64,000 nt of DNA, taken from contig OY282382.1 in NCBI GenBank assembly GCA_958295905.1, positions 558,001 through 622,000 of the forward strand, written 5' to 3'. The notes below the pieces were generated by a model. The model did no database searches. It saw only the letters and a list, made by a program, of their open reading frames with translations, and was not told the DNA's origin. Origin of the DNA: an uncultured Vicinamibacterales bacterium (GTDB lineage: Bacteria > Acidobacteriota > Vicinamibacteria > Vicinamibacterales > UBA8438). The stretch's first letter is position 1, and the number at the start of each line of letters is the position of its first letter. The position numbers and the translations under genes are program-made. Shown here one piece after another: positions 10,038 to 16,673 of the stretch.

Positions 10038-10244
10038 TCAGCCGAGCAACCGCAGGACGGCGATTCCGGCCCCGATGAGCACGCCCGTCTGGAGCAAGAG
10101 GGCTCGGTAGAGGTCGGCGCGGGTGAACAGATCCCGCGCTTCGTGTTCGGCCGCCTGCCTCACGGCGTCGACGATGGCGTCGACCTGCGCCGGCGTGAGG
10201 CCGGCGTTGGCCAACACGCGGGCTATCGCGTGAGTGTCGAACAC
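10038..10244 (-). CDS. Small DUF1640-like protein with C-terminal membrane helix
   Basis: 68 residues from a GTG start. The opening MFDTHAIARVLANAGLTPAQ resembles the start of DUF1640/CCDC90-type proteins: a short helical head, usually a coiled coil, then one C-terminal transmembrane helix (about residues 48-66, LLLQTGVLIGAGIAVLRLL). The coiled-coil part is very short compared with the family. No functional partner is evident; the next gene upstream on the same strand encodes a membrane anchor 73 bp away. The family resemblance is moderate and the function unknown. Confidence 0.55.
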   Translation of the reverse strand: MFDTHAIARVLANAGLTPAQVDAIVDAVRQAAEHEARDLFTRADLYRALLLQTGVLIGAGIAVLRLLG

Positions 10245-10316
10245 GGATTCATGCGTTCCGGGCCGAGTTCTGCGCGCTGTCTCTCTTCGACGGTTTCACA
10301 TTCAGCAGCGTCTCGT

Positions 10317-11135
10317 CTACTGCCAAGTGTTCAGATCTCGTGCCGCGCCCGTTGAGAGCAGATAGATGTAGAGATCCGTGAACACTACCCAGACCAGGCT
10401 CACCCAGGCGACCTGCATGTGCCGCTCGTTCAGCCAAGTTGAGCCCTTCCAGAAACGATAGCGCGGCGAGACCGCACCATCGCACGTAAAGCAGTCGAGC
10501 CGCCCCCCTATGAGGTGACGCCACGAGTGGCATCCAAATATGTACGCCGTGAGCAGTGTCGCGTTCACGAGCATGACCACCGTGCCCACGCCGATGCCGA
10601 ACTGGCCGTTGCGAAAGAACGCTGAAACGCCTTCCCACCAAAGGCACACGATGAGGAAGAGAGCGCCATACAGGGTGTAGCGGTGGAGGTTCTGAATCAG
10701 GAAGAGCCGGGTCTCGCCACGGTATCGCTGCCTCCTCCCCCCTACGGCGCAGGACGGCGGCGTCAAGAAGAAGGCCTTGTAGTATGCGCCACGGTAGTAA
10801 TAGCACGTCAGGCGGAACGCGAGCGCCATCCAGGGGAGCAGGAACGCCGGCGACTGCGGGATGAACCCCGGCCACCATGCGGGAAATGCTCCCAACCAAG
10901 CAAGTTCCACCGGGACGGATCCCGGGTACGCGGATTCGGCGGTGAACACCGGAGGAGCCACCGTCGGGCTGATGTATGGATCGTACCAGACGTGGGAGGG
11001 GTTGAAGGCACGAAACGTCAAGTAGCCGAAGAGGAGACAAAGGCCTACTGCCGTCGCCGCCGGCGCTACCCACCATCGATCGCTACGCTGGGTACTGCCG
11101 ATGCTGCCGCGTTGCGGGAACTTGAGAGCCGGCAT
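10317..11135 (-). CDS. Succinate dehydrogenase-type membrane anchor protein, orphan
   Basis: 272-residue polytopic membrane protein with about five hydrophobic helices. Segments such as DPYISPTVAPPVF, RLTCYYYRGAYYKAFF, QNLHRYTLYGALFL, GVGTVVMLVNATLL and the C-terminal AWVSLVWVVFTDLYI are characteristic of the roughly 270-residue membrane anchors found with some actinobacterial and acidobacterial succinate dehydrogenases (family knowledge, recalled and not searched). Histidines in the QNLHRY and FGCHSWRH segments are possible heme or quinone ligands. In this family flavoprotein and iron-sulfur genes normally sit beside it; none is present in the window, so this is an orphan or second copy. Base composition is lower in GC than the flanking chromosome, hinting at transfer. 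Confidence 0.65.
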   Translation of the reverse strand: MPALKFPQRGSIGSTQRSDRWWVAPAATAVGLCLLFGYLTFRAFNPSHVWYDPYISPTVAPPVFTAESAYPGSVPVELAWLGAFPAWWPGFIPQSPAFLLPWMALAFRLTCYYYRGAYYKAFFLTPPSCAVGGRRQRYRGETRLFLIQNLHRYTLYGALFLIVCLWWEGVSAFFRNGQFGIGVGTVVMLVNATLLTAYIFGCHSWRHLIGGRLDCFTCDGAVSPRYRFWKGSTWLNERHMQVAWVSLVWVVFTDLYIYLLSTGAARDLNTWQ

Positions 11136-11147
11136 GGCGGTATTCTA

Positions 11148-11490
11148 GCACGCCAGCGCCGTCCTGGCGCGCGGCCTCGGGCAGTTGGTGGTGGACTGGC
11201 CGCGCCGCTACAAGCTTGAGCCCTGGCTCGTGGAGACGCTGGTGGATCCCCGCCGCCACCACGGCGGTTGCTACCGCGCCGCCAACTGGGTCGCGTTGGG
11301 CGACACCAGCGGTCGCGGCCGCATGGACCGGCACGGCCGCCGTGCCGGCGAGGCGCCCAAGACGGTCTTGGTCTATGCTGTGGCCCGGGATGCGCAGCGG
11401 CGGTTGCGGGCCTTGCGGCAAAGCAGCAGGCTGCGGAGATCCAGAAATGCTGTGGTCCGGGATGCGCAGCGGCGGTTGCGGGAGAGTTGA
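11148..11490 (+). pseudogene. C-terminal fragment of a DUF4338 (DruA-like) protein
   Basis: An open frame without a proper start encodes the C-terminal part of a DUF4338 protein, the family named after DruA of the Druantia anti-phage system. The pattern W..RY...P.LVETLVD...H.G.CYRAANW..LG.T.GRGR.DRH, followed by TVLVYAVARDAQRRLR, matches the family end. Everything upstream of VLARGLGQLVVDW is missing. The last part is altered by a 72-bp duplication (11376 and 11448). It lies just before a piece of an ISKra4-like transposase. DUF4338 genes also occur as passengers of mobile elements, so this is better read as mobile-element debris than as a live Druantia gene. Confidence 0.65.
11376..11482 (+). 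repeat. 35-bp direct repeat, 72-bp period, in DruA-like fragment
   Basis: TGCTGTGGCCCGGGATGCGC and the following bases (11376-11410) recur at 11448-11482 with one mismatch. The copy carries the 3' coding end of the fragment forward, so the frame ends in a second VVRDAQRRLR. Confidence 0.8.
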
Positions 11491-11493
11491 ACC

Positions 11494-11676
11494 ATGCGAG
11501 CCGCCCCCCGTGCCCCTCGACCCGACCCGGCGCCGTATGCGGCGGCGGAGACCGCCTTCGCGGAGGCCAAAGCCTACCTCTGTTCGCGCGAAGCCCGGCA
11601 GATGAGCGAGAGCGACATCGAACGGGAGCTGGACCGGCGGGGCCGGGAGTTGATGCGCAAGCACTTGCGCTTGTAG
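11494..11676 (+). pseudogene. N-terminal fragment of an ISKra4-family transposase
   Basis: A 60-residue frame starting at ATG. The sequence AETAFAEAKAYLCSREARQM followed by SESDIERELDRRGRELMRKHL matches the first helical region of ISKra4-family transposases, which open with a FAE...L...ELE.RGRELMR pattern. The rest of the transposase (zinc-binding and DDE parts) is absent; the frame stops at 11674-11676. This is either a remnant of a deleted element or, less likely, a small retained protein. It sits between the DruA-like fragment and the TIR-protein operon, marking this boundary as an insertion hot spot. Confidence 0.6.
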
Positions 11677-11744
11677 CCGGGTCCGGCCTTGCAGGCATCC
11701 AACCTGAAGGCAACCGGAATCTCGGGCCCGTGACCGCCTCTTCG

Positions 11745-12218
11745 TCAGCACGAATATCGGGGAATCGGACGGTAGCCGTACATCGAACCGTCCTGGTTGT
11801 GCCATGCGCCGGACGTGCCCCTGATGGCGTCGATAATGCTCTCGCCGTGCCAACCGACCATGGCGTCGGCATGACGATCCAGAGCGGCCGGCAATTCGCA
11901 GTCGCGGTCGCCGCGCGCCCAGACGCCCACGATCCGCTTGCCCTGCTTCTGGGCGTACTCGATCTCCCATTCCACCCACTCGCTGTGCCTCGTTCTGTCC
12001 GAGACGTACACCAAGAGGCAGCCGGCCAGCCGTATGCGCGGAGCGAGGATCTCCGACTTTATGTACTGCTCGTTGTGCGCGTTGTTCGGGTTGTCCGCGG
12101 TTATGGAATAATCACGACACGTCATGCCATGCTGCTGGATCAGTTGCTTGAGATCCGTCAGGCCGGCGTCGTCCTCGTGTCGGTGGCTGATGAACACGTT
12201 CCTGATCTGCTCCGCCAT
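11745..12218 (-). CDS. TIR-like DUF1863 protein, last gene of the protease operon
   Basis: 157 residues, start chosen at ATG 12218, four bases after the upstream stop with GGAAGTGAGG as ribosome-binding site; an earlier ATG at 12236 overlaps the previous gene. It is a MTH538-type TIR-like protein (DUF1863, the Pfam group that includes Thoeris ThsB): NVFISHRHEDD (residues 7-17), DYSITADNPNN, then ILAPRIRLAGCLLVYVSDRT and WVEWEIEYAQKQGKRIVGVW (81-100) with the conserved Glu of the WEIEYA helix. These domains cleave or cyclise NAD in defence systems or act as scaffolds. Being last in a six-gene overlapping operon with two peptidases and an XRE regulator suggests an effector or signal role; that is inference. 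Confidence 0.82.
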   Translation of the reverse strand: MAEQIRNVFISHRHEDDAGLTDLKQLIQQHGMTCRDYSITADNPNNAHNEQYIKSEILAPRIRLAGCLLVYVSDRTRHSEWVEWEIEYAQKQGKRIVGVWARGDRDCELPAALDRHADAMVGWHGESIIDAIRGTSGAWHNQDGSMYGYRPIPRYSC

Positions 12219-12222
12219 CACC

Positions 12223-12516
12223 TCACTTCCCTTCATCCGACCGTTGCAGGTCGGTCAAGTCCTCCACGCCGGCTATCTCAGCCAGAAACCGGTTGTAGTT
12301 GCGCAAGTCCGCCTGCAACTGCTTCCGGAACTCCTTTCGCCTTTCCATGTTGCCGAAAGCGCCCGTCAGAGATTCCCGATGCCACTTCGCGGTAAAGGTC
12401 CGCACCACTTGGTTCAGAACAGGGATCAGATTGAGCATGGATCCGTGGTCCAGCAGGTGGTCCGTCGCCTTCATCCAGGCGTCGAGGCGCGTATCGGCTT
12501 CGATCAGTTTCGCCAT
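12223..12516 (-). CDS. 97-residue protein of unknown function in protease/TIR operon
   Basis: Starts at the ATG that overlaps the stop of the papain-like peptidase gene (TGATG), so translation is probably coupled; its own stop lies four bases before the TIR gene. The product is hydrophilic, predicted mostly helical, rich in charged residues and Trp/Asn (DAWMKATDHLLDHGSMLNLI, then FRKQLQADLRNYNRFLAEI). No signal peptide, membrane segment or recognised domain. Its fixed position between peptidase and TIR gene suggests an adaptor, inhibitor or substrate. I do not recognise the family. Confidence 0.75.
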   Translation of the reverse strand: MAKLIEADTRLDAWMKATDHLLDHGSMLNLIPVLNQVVRTFTAKWHRESLTGAFGNMERRKEFRKQLQADLRNYNRFLAEIAGVEDLTDLQRSDEGK

Positions 12517-13148
12517 CACGTCACTTCGTCCGTCAACACCAGCACGTCGCGCAGGTGCTGGATCATGAAAGCGTCGTCGAGCCAAGCATGTCCGGCGTCG
12601 GCCCACGCGGCCCCCCAACTGTTCCGGATGAGGAAACGGCGCGTCGTGTACGTCGTTCCGATTCCCACGGCCGCCACCGCGTGGAGTCCTCTGACCGGGC
12701 CGGCCGGAGAGATGACCCACGGGGCGGTCGGAGCGTAGAAGGCGTCCGTTGTCGAAATGCCCAGGACGGGGACGTGGCCGGCGTCCAGAAGGGCTTCGAC
12801 GTCCTCCGAACTCTGCTTCGCCGAGACGCTCTGTCGCCGATACAGGATCAGGTTCGCGGGCGGTGTCCACGCGGGCGACGGTTCGTTCTCGTGATACGGG
12901 CAATCGGATTCGACAGGCTGTCCGGGGTCGAGCAGCGCATGGGAGACGTCCGGAAAGTCGACGCCCGCGGGTGTGCCGGCGTATTCGGAGGCGAAATAGT
13001 GCAAATATTCGGGCGACAGCTCCACTTTCGATCCGCGCGCATGTTCGTGCGCCGTCGTGGACGCGTGTGCGAGGCAGGTCGGACGCGTTCCCTGATCGCG
13101 AACCGGACCGAGCAGTGGGCGGTAGTCGTGACGGACAGTGACGTTCAT
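12516..13148 (-). CDS. Papain-like (C1 family) cysteine peptidase, cytoplasmic
   Basis: 210 residues starting at an ATG that overlaps the upstream stop as ATGA. The C1 fold is shown by the oxyanion Gln in VRDQGTRPTCLAHA (Gln19, nucleophile Cys25, the same six-residue spacing as in papain), the catalytic His in RGLHAVAAVGIG (His156) and the Asn in LIRNSWGAAW (Asn176). There is no signal peptide and no propeptide, so the enzyme is probably made active in the cytoplasm unless held by another protein. The gene before it encodes a chagasin-like inhibitor domain, the usual inhibitor class for exactly this peptidase family. Substrate unknown. The family call is strong. Confidence 0.85.
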   Translation of the reverse strand: MNVTVRHDYRPLLGPVRDQGTRPTCLAHASTTAHEHARGSKVELSPEYLHYFASEYAGTPAGVDFPDVSHALLDPGQPVESDCPYHENEPSPAWTPPANLILYRRQSVSAKQSSEDVEALLDAGHVPVLGISTTDAFYAPTAPWVISPAGPVRGLHAVAAVGIGTTYTTRRFLIRNSWGAAWADAGHAWLDDAFMIQHLRDVLVLTDEVT

Positions 13149-14128
13149 GCGACCTGTTCCAGGACGCCGCGCCTGGTGCGGCGCGCCCAACCTTCACGTT
13201 CTTTTCCGTGTCCGTCGACGTCGATCCTGATGCGGTCCAGCGTGGCGCGGCTCCACGGCCGGACGTGTTCGAAGACGAGATGATGCACGCCGGGCGTCCT
13301 GAACCTGACGTACGACACCCGGGAAGATCTCGCGCCGTACGCGTGATCGAGATCCGGCGCCCGCTCGCCGACGACGTCGACCTCGGCATCCGCGTCGACG
13401 AGACGCCAGACGTAGCCGGCGGAGGCATGGTCCTGGACGTGGACTGCGAACAGATCGTCGGACCCGGCTTCGATGAACGTTTCGCTGTCGGCCGCTGTGA
13501 TCGCCCACACGTCCGCCCAAGAGTTCGTGATCGATCCGGCCGGCGCCAACTCGCGCTTCAGCGTCTTCACCGGTTTTTCCTGAAGTTGACGGGCTTCGGG
13601 GCGCGTGAGGACCTTGGACGTGACCAGAGCCCAGCACGCGGCCTGGTAGCTGATGCCCAGGCGCAGGGACAGTTGATAGACGTTTCGGGGTTGATGGAGC
13701 TTGTTCCTGGTCCATTCATGACGCGTCGCGGACGCGAGCAGGAGGCGCTTCGGAGCCAGGAGCTCGGAAGCGAACGTATCCGCCGCCGCTTCGTGCGCCG
13801 GTCGCGACGCCGGTGCGTTTCGTCCCTCGAATCCGACCGTCTCGTCGAGGCTCGTTCGATGTCCGAGCAGCAGATGGCCGAGTTCATGGGCCACCGTGAA
13901 CCGTTGCGCCGGCAACCCGAGTTTCGTGGTCACGATGATTCCGCGCTCTTGGTCGTTGACGGTGATGAACGCCCCCCACAGCTTGTCCAACGGCCGGAAC
14001 AGCAGCGGAATGTTGCGGTCGGCGACCGCTCCGATGACGTCGAAGCTGGTGCGTGCGCCGCTCGGCGGCTCGTTGAACACGGCCGCGGCCTCGCTGACCG
14101 CGCGCAGTATCTCGGTGCGCTTGGTCAT
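13145..14128 (-). CDS. ImmA/IrrE metallopeptidase fused to a chagasin-like (I42) cysteine-protease inhibitor domain
   Basis: 327 residues. The N-terminal half is an ImmA/IrrE zinc peptidase: HELGH at residues 81-85, and downstream AHEAAADTFASELLAP supplying the third zinc ligand (about Glu113) and the usual helix. Such enzymes cut their partner XRE repressor to switch on stress or mobile-element genes. The C-terminal part (about 222-305) fits inhibitor family I42: strand LFAVHV, then ASAGYVWRLV corresponding to the NPTTGYxW loop, a GARSSRVSYVRFRTPG stretch, and LVFEHVRPW corresponding to the RPW loop. I42 inhibitors block papain-type peptidases, and the next gene encodes one. The start overlaps the XRE stop as ATGA. 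The fusion is visible directly; the regulatory meaning is inferred. Confidence 0.83.
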   Translation of the reverse strand: MTKRTEILRAVSEAAAVFNEPPSGARTSFDVIGAVADRNIPLLFRPLDKLWGAFITVNDQERGIIVTTKLGLPAQRFTVAHELGHLLLGHRTSLDETVGFEGRNAPASRPAHEAAADTFASELLAPKRLLLASATRHEWTRNKLHQPRNVYQLSLRLGISYQAACWALVTSKVLTRPEARQLQEKPVKTLKRELAPAGSITNSWADVWAITAADSETFIEAGSDDLFAVHVQDHASAGYVWRLVDADAEVDVVGERAPDLDHAYGARSSRVSYVRFRTPGVHHLVFEHVRPWSRATLDRIRIDVDGHGKEREGWARRTRRGVLEQVA

Positions 14129-14466
14129 TTCGTTTTCCTCGATCTCAGGAATTGCGCGAAACGCAGCACCTCGTCACGATCCGTCGCCGAGAGCTCGGTG
14201 GCGGCGCGCGCCAGCAGGCGGACGGCCTCCGGTTGGAACGCTTCCTGGTCATGACCGGCGAGGCTTTCCATCGTGGTCTGGTACAGCTTGGCCAGTCGGC
14301 TGAGCTCTTCGGCGCTGACCCGCCGGGATCCGCTCTCGATGAGCGAGATCGCCGACCGCGGCACGCCGAGATGGCTGGCGATCTCCTCCTGTGAGAATCC
14401 ACGGTACTCGCGCTCCTCCTTGAGTCGTCTGCCGAGGACGTTCTGAGTGGTTCCCTGGTCGTTCAT
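14125..14466 (-). CDS. XRE-family transcriptional regulator
   Basis: 113 residues with a Cro/C1-type helix-turn-helix at about residues 12-68 (RRLKEEREYRGFSQEEIASH, then LGVPRSAISLIESGSRRVSA) and a helical C-terminal tail. The start at 14466 is fixed by a perfect AGGAGG five to six bases upstream; an in-frame upstream extension lacks such a site. The stop overlaps the ImmA/IrrE start, the classic repressor-protease pair (compare ImmR/ImmA and DdrO/IrrE). It likely represses the operon promoter upstream of 14830 and is relieved by cleavage; the cleavage idea is inferred from family behaviour. Confidence 0.88.
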   Translation of the reverse strand: MNDQGTTQNVLGRRLKEEREYRGFSQEEIASHLGVPRSAISLIESGSRRVSAEELSRLAKLYQTTMESLAGHDQEAFQPEAVRLLARAATELSATDRDEVLRFAQFLRSRKTK

Positions 14467-14512
14467 GAATCGACCTCCTGCGAAATGCGTTCCGCCGGAT
14501 CGGAAGAACCCG

Positions 14513-14830
14513 TCATTTTCCGAAGACGAGATGCCGGATCGCATCATTGATGCCGGCGTATCCGCCAGCGCGAATCCGCCGGACGTCGAATGGGCGGCCC
14601 TCGTGCTTTTCGAAGATCGGCGCCATCCGGGCGACCGTCTTGGAGTCGACGACAGGCATGGCCCCCCACAAATCCGTCCCTGTCGCGCCGCTGCCGGAAA
14701 CTTGGCGGTCCCAATCCGTCTGTTCCTTCTCCCAACACGCGCGGAGATCCGCTGACAACCGCGTTTGTGTGTCCGCGTCGCTCCACGCGGGTCTGGGCGC
14801 GGATCCGGGCACGATTTTGGGCTGCAGCAT
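14513..14830 (-). CDS. 105-residue protein of unknown function, first gene of the operon
   Basis: Lies 46 bases upstream of the XRE gene on the same strand and directly downstream of a good promoter candidate. The product is soluble, with an acidic/Trp-containing helix (LSADLRACWEKEQTDWDRQV), a central GTDLWGAMPVVDSKTVARM segment and a C-terminal GGYAGINDAIRHLVFGK. No recognisable domain, signal or membrane segment. The ribosome-binding site is weak. Its position as first gene of the XRE/ImmA/papain/TIR operon is the main reason to treat it as real. Confidence 0.6.
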   Translation of the reverse strand: MLQPKIVPGSAPRPAWSDADTQTRLSADLRACWEKEQTDWDRQVSGSGATGTDLWGAMPVVDSKTVARMAPIFEKHEGRPFDVRRIRAGGYAGINDAIRHLVFGK

Positions 14831-14854
14831 CTGGCGTCCGTTCGATAATCAGAC

Positions 14855-14883
14855 ATTCTGCTGCAAGAACGTCCGATGGTCAA
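14855..14883 (-). promoter_or_regulatory. Sigma-70-type promoter for the protease/TIR operon
   Basis: On the minus strand TTGACC (14883-14878) is followed after exactly 17 bases by CAGAAT (14860-14855): five of six and four of six matches to the consensus boxes. The -10 box ends 24 bases before the ATG at 14830. It lies in the gap after the phosphopantetheinyl transferase gene, so the operon can be transcribed on its own and may be the target of its XRE protein. Confidence 0.5.
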
Positions 14884-14907
14884 ACCGTCGTGATCACCGT
14901 AATTCAT

Positions 14908-15468
14908 TCACCGGGTGGGGCGAGGTCGCACGCCGTCCGGCCACAGGGAGGCCGACGCGATCCATGACGGGACGGCCCTCGAACAGCGCACGTCGAGCGT
15001 GACGCCGCACGCACGGGCAACGCCGCGGCAGCGAACGGGGGTGAGCGAGATCCACGACACGGCGACGTCCGCAAAACCGAGCGGTAGTCCGAAAACCGGG
15101 TACACGGCCTTGTACGCGGCCTCCTTGATGGACAGAAGAACGACTCGTCCCTCGGCTTCCGGCATCGACGACCACGGCTGCTCGCCAACATCCAGTCCAC
15201 GGATCTTGGGGACGCGCTTCGCGTCCAGGCGTTCGACGTCGATGCCGATCGACCTCATTCGATCGGTGGGAGCGATGGCGGCGGCGACGGTCGTGCCCTT
15301 GTGACTCACGCTGCCGGTGTAGCCTTGCGGCCACTCGCGAGCCCCTGAGGCCAGCCGGGTCGGCTCGACGGCGGAAAGACTGATGCTCGCGACGAGATTC
15401 GTCAGGCACTTCCCGGTTGCGTCCCGCCGAGCCTCCATCAGGACCGGCTCGCGAGCAGTCGGCGGCAC
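14908..15468 (-). CDS. 4'-phosphopantetheinyl transferase superfamily protein
   Basis: 186 residues. Transfers the phosphopantetheine arm from coenzyme A to carrier-protein serines. The superfamily motifs are present: WPQGYTGSVSHKGTTVAAA (residues about 46-64), magnesium-binding GIDVERLD (75-82) and SIKEAAYKAVYPVFG (113-127), in the EntD/Sfp-like pattern. The protein is shorter than Sfp, with a brief N-terminus beginning ARRDATGKCL. No carrier protein, peptide synthetase or polyketide synthase gene lies in the window, so the substrate is unknown. It is on the same strand as, and 77 bp upstream of, the protease/TIR operon; whether it belongs to that system is open. Confidence 0.75.
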   Translation of the reverse strand: MPPTAREPVLMEARRDATGKCLTNLVASISLSAVEPTRLASGAREWPQGYTGSVSHKGTTVAAAIAPTDRMRSIGIDVERLDAKRVPKIRGLDVGEQPWSSMPEAEGRVVLLSIKEAAYKAVYPVFGLPLGFADVAVSWISLTPVRCRGVARACGVTLDVRCSRAVPSWIASASLWPDGVRPRPTR

Positions 15469-15864
15469 GTCGCGGGGATGCGGGAGCTAATGTGCGAACG
15501 ATCCGCCCGAGATCACGAGCTCCGGCGCCAAACGCCGAAGCTCGTCGATCAGCAAGTCCGATTGGAGATGCACGTGCCTTCTATGGCCGTGACCGGGCAG
15601 CGGGTCGCCCGCGCCCCGCCGACACGTGGCGCGGGCGGCGCGCCGCATGATATCGTCAGGAATTCGACGGCGGAATCGGCAGAGACCGTTCCAGGCATGT
15701 CGCGGCGCAAAGGGCATCATGCTCCCGCGGACGGGTTTGGTTCGTCCCGCCGGGACGTCATCCCGCCCGGGGCGACTGTCGACTGAAGCCGCCTTGTGGT
15801 TGTAGTGCGTGTCGAACGTGCGGCAGGACCGCACCGAGACCAAACCGACTTACCGGAGGGCATC
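15469..15864. other. Divergent intergenic region
   Basis: Between the start of the minus-strand transferase gene and the plus-strand cytochrome gene. No supported gene; a minus-strand frame (15487-15843) lacks a start signal and recognised features. Promoters for both flanking genes should lie here, but no unambiguous boxes were picked. Confidence 0.4.
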
Positions 15865-16671
15865 ATGCGAATGCGCAGCCTGTGGGCGATTCCGGCGGCG
15901 GCGGTGCTGGCCGCCGTCTTCCTCGTGACGGCGCCGGCCACCCCGCGCGCTCAGGAAACCACCGAGAACCAGTTCACCACGACGCTCGACATCCGAATGG
16001 GCCAGCGCCTGTTCCGCCAGCAGTGCAGCCGCTGCCACGGCCGGGACGGCGACGGCGGCGAACTGGGCCCGGCGCTGACGAACGGGTTCAGCAGCACCAG
16101 CACCGACGCGGGGCTGTTCAGCATCGTCCGCGAAGGAATCCCCAACACCCAGATGATCGGCATCAGCCGCACCGCCACGGACCAGTCGGTCTGGATGGTG
16201 GTGAGCTACCTGAACTCTCTGAACGACACCGGCGCCGTCGATCTGCCGGGCGACCCCGCGGCCGGACAGATGGTCTTCTCCGGCAAGGGCAACTGCTCGA
16301 GCTGTCACATGGTGAACGGCGAGGGCGGGCGCCGGGGCCCCGACCTGAGCCGGGTCGGCGACCGCCGCGACCCGGACGAGCTGGCCAGCGACCTGCGGAC
16401 GCCGGACGAGGACGTCCTGCCGCGCTGGTGGACCCTGCGGATCACCCGCGGGGACGGCTCGGTCGTCGAGGGCCTGCGCATGAGCGAGGACACGTTCACG
16501 ATGCGGATCATGGACGAGAACGAGGATCTCTGGTCGTTCTCAAAGGGCGGCGTGCGGTCGCACGAACGCATCACGACCTCGACCATGCCCAGCGTCAACG
16601 CCCTCTTGACGAACGCCGAGGTGGACGACCTGATCGCCTATCTGCACCAACTCCGACGGGAGGAGAGCTAA
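15865..16671 (+). CDS. Secreted diheme cytochrome c
   Basis: 268 residues; start chosen at ATG 15865 because CGGAGGG precedes it and a signal peptide (residues about 4-28, ending PRAQE) follows. Two c-type heme sites are visible: CSRCH (54-58) and CSSCH (144-148), each in a small cytochrome c domain. The C-terminal part (WWTLRITRGDGSVVEGLRMS) resembles the heme/propeller-associated segments seen in dehydrogenase-linked cytochromes. The stop is two bases before the PQQ dehydrogenase start, so the cytochrome is the probable electron acceptor of that enzyme in the periplasm. Family call strong; partner role inferred from gene order. Confidence 0.88.
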   Translation: MRMRSLWAIPAAAVLAAVFLVTAPATPRAQETTENQFTTTLDIRMGQRLFRQQCSRCHGRDGDGGELGPALTNGFSSTSTDAGLFSIVREGIPNTQMIGISRTATDQSVWMVVSYLNSLNDTGAVDLPGDPAAGQMVFSGKGNCSSCHMVNGEGGRRGPDLSRVGDRRDPDELASDLRTPDEDVLPRWWTLRITRGDGSVVEGLRMSEDTFTMRIMDENEDLWSFSKGGVRSHERITTSTMPSVNALLTNAEVDDLIAYLHQLRREES

Positions 16672-16673
16672 TC

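Noticed and set aside
11148-11490. Functional Druantia defence system
   Set aside because: Only the C-terminal third of a DUF4338 protein remains and no DruB-E genes are nearby.
15487-15843. Possible minus-strand gene before the transferase
   Set aside because: No start signal and no recognisable domain; only the last 30 residues look protein-like, too little to support a call.
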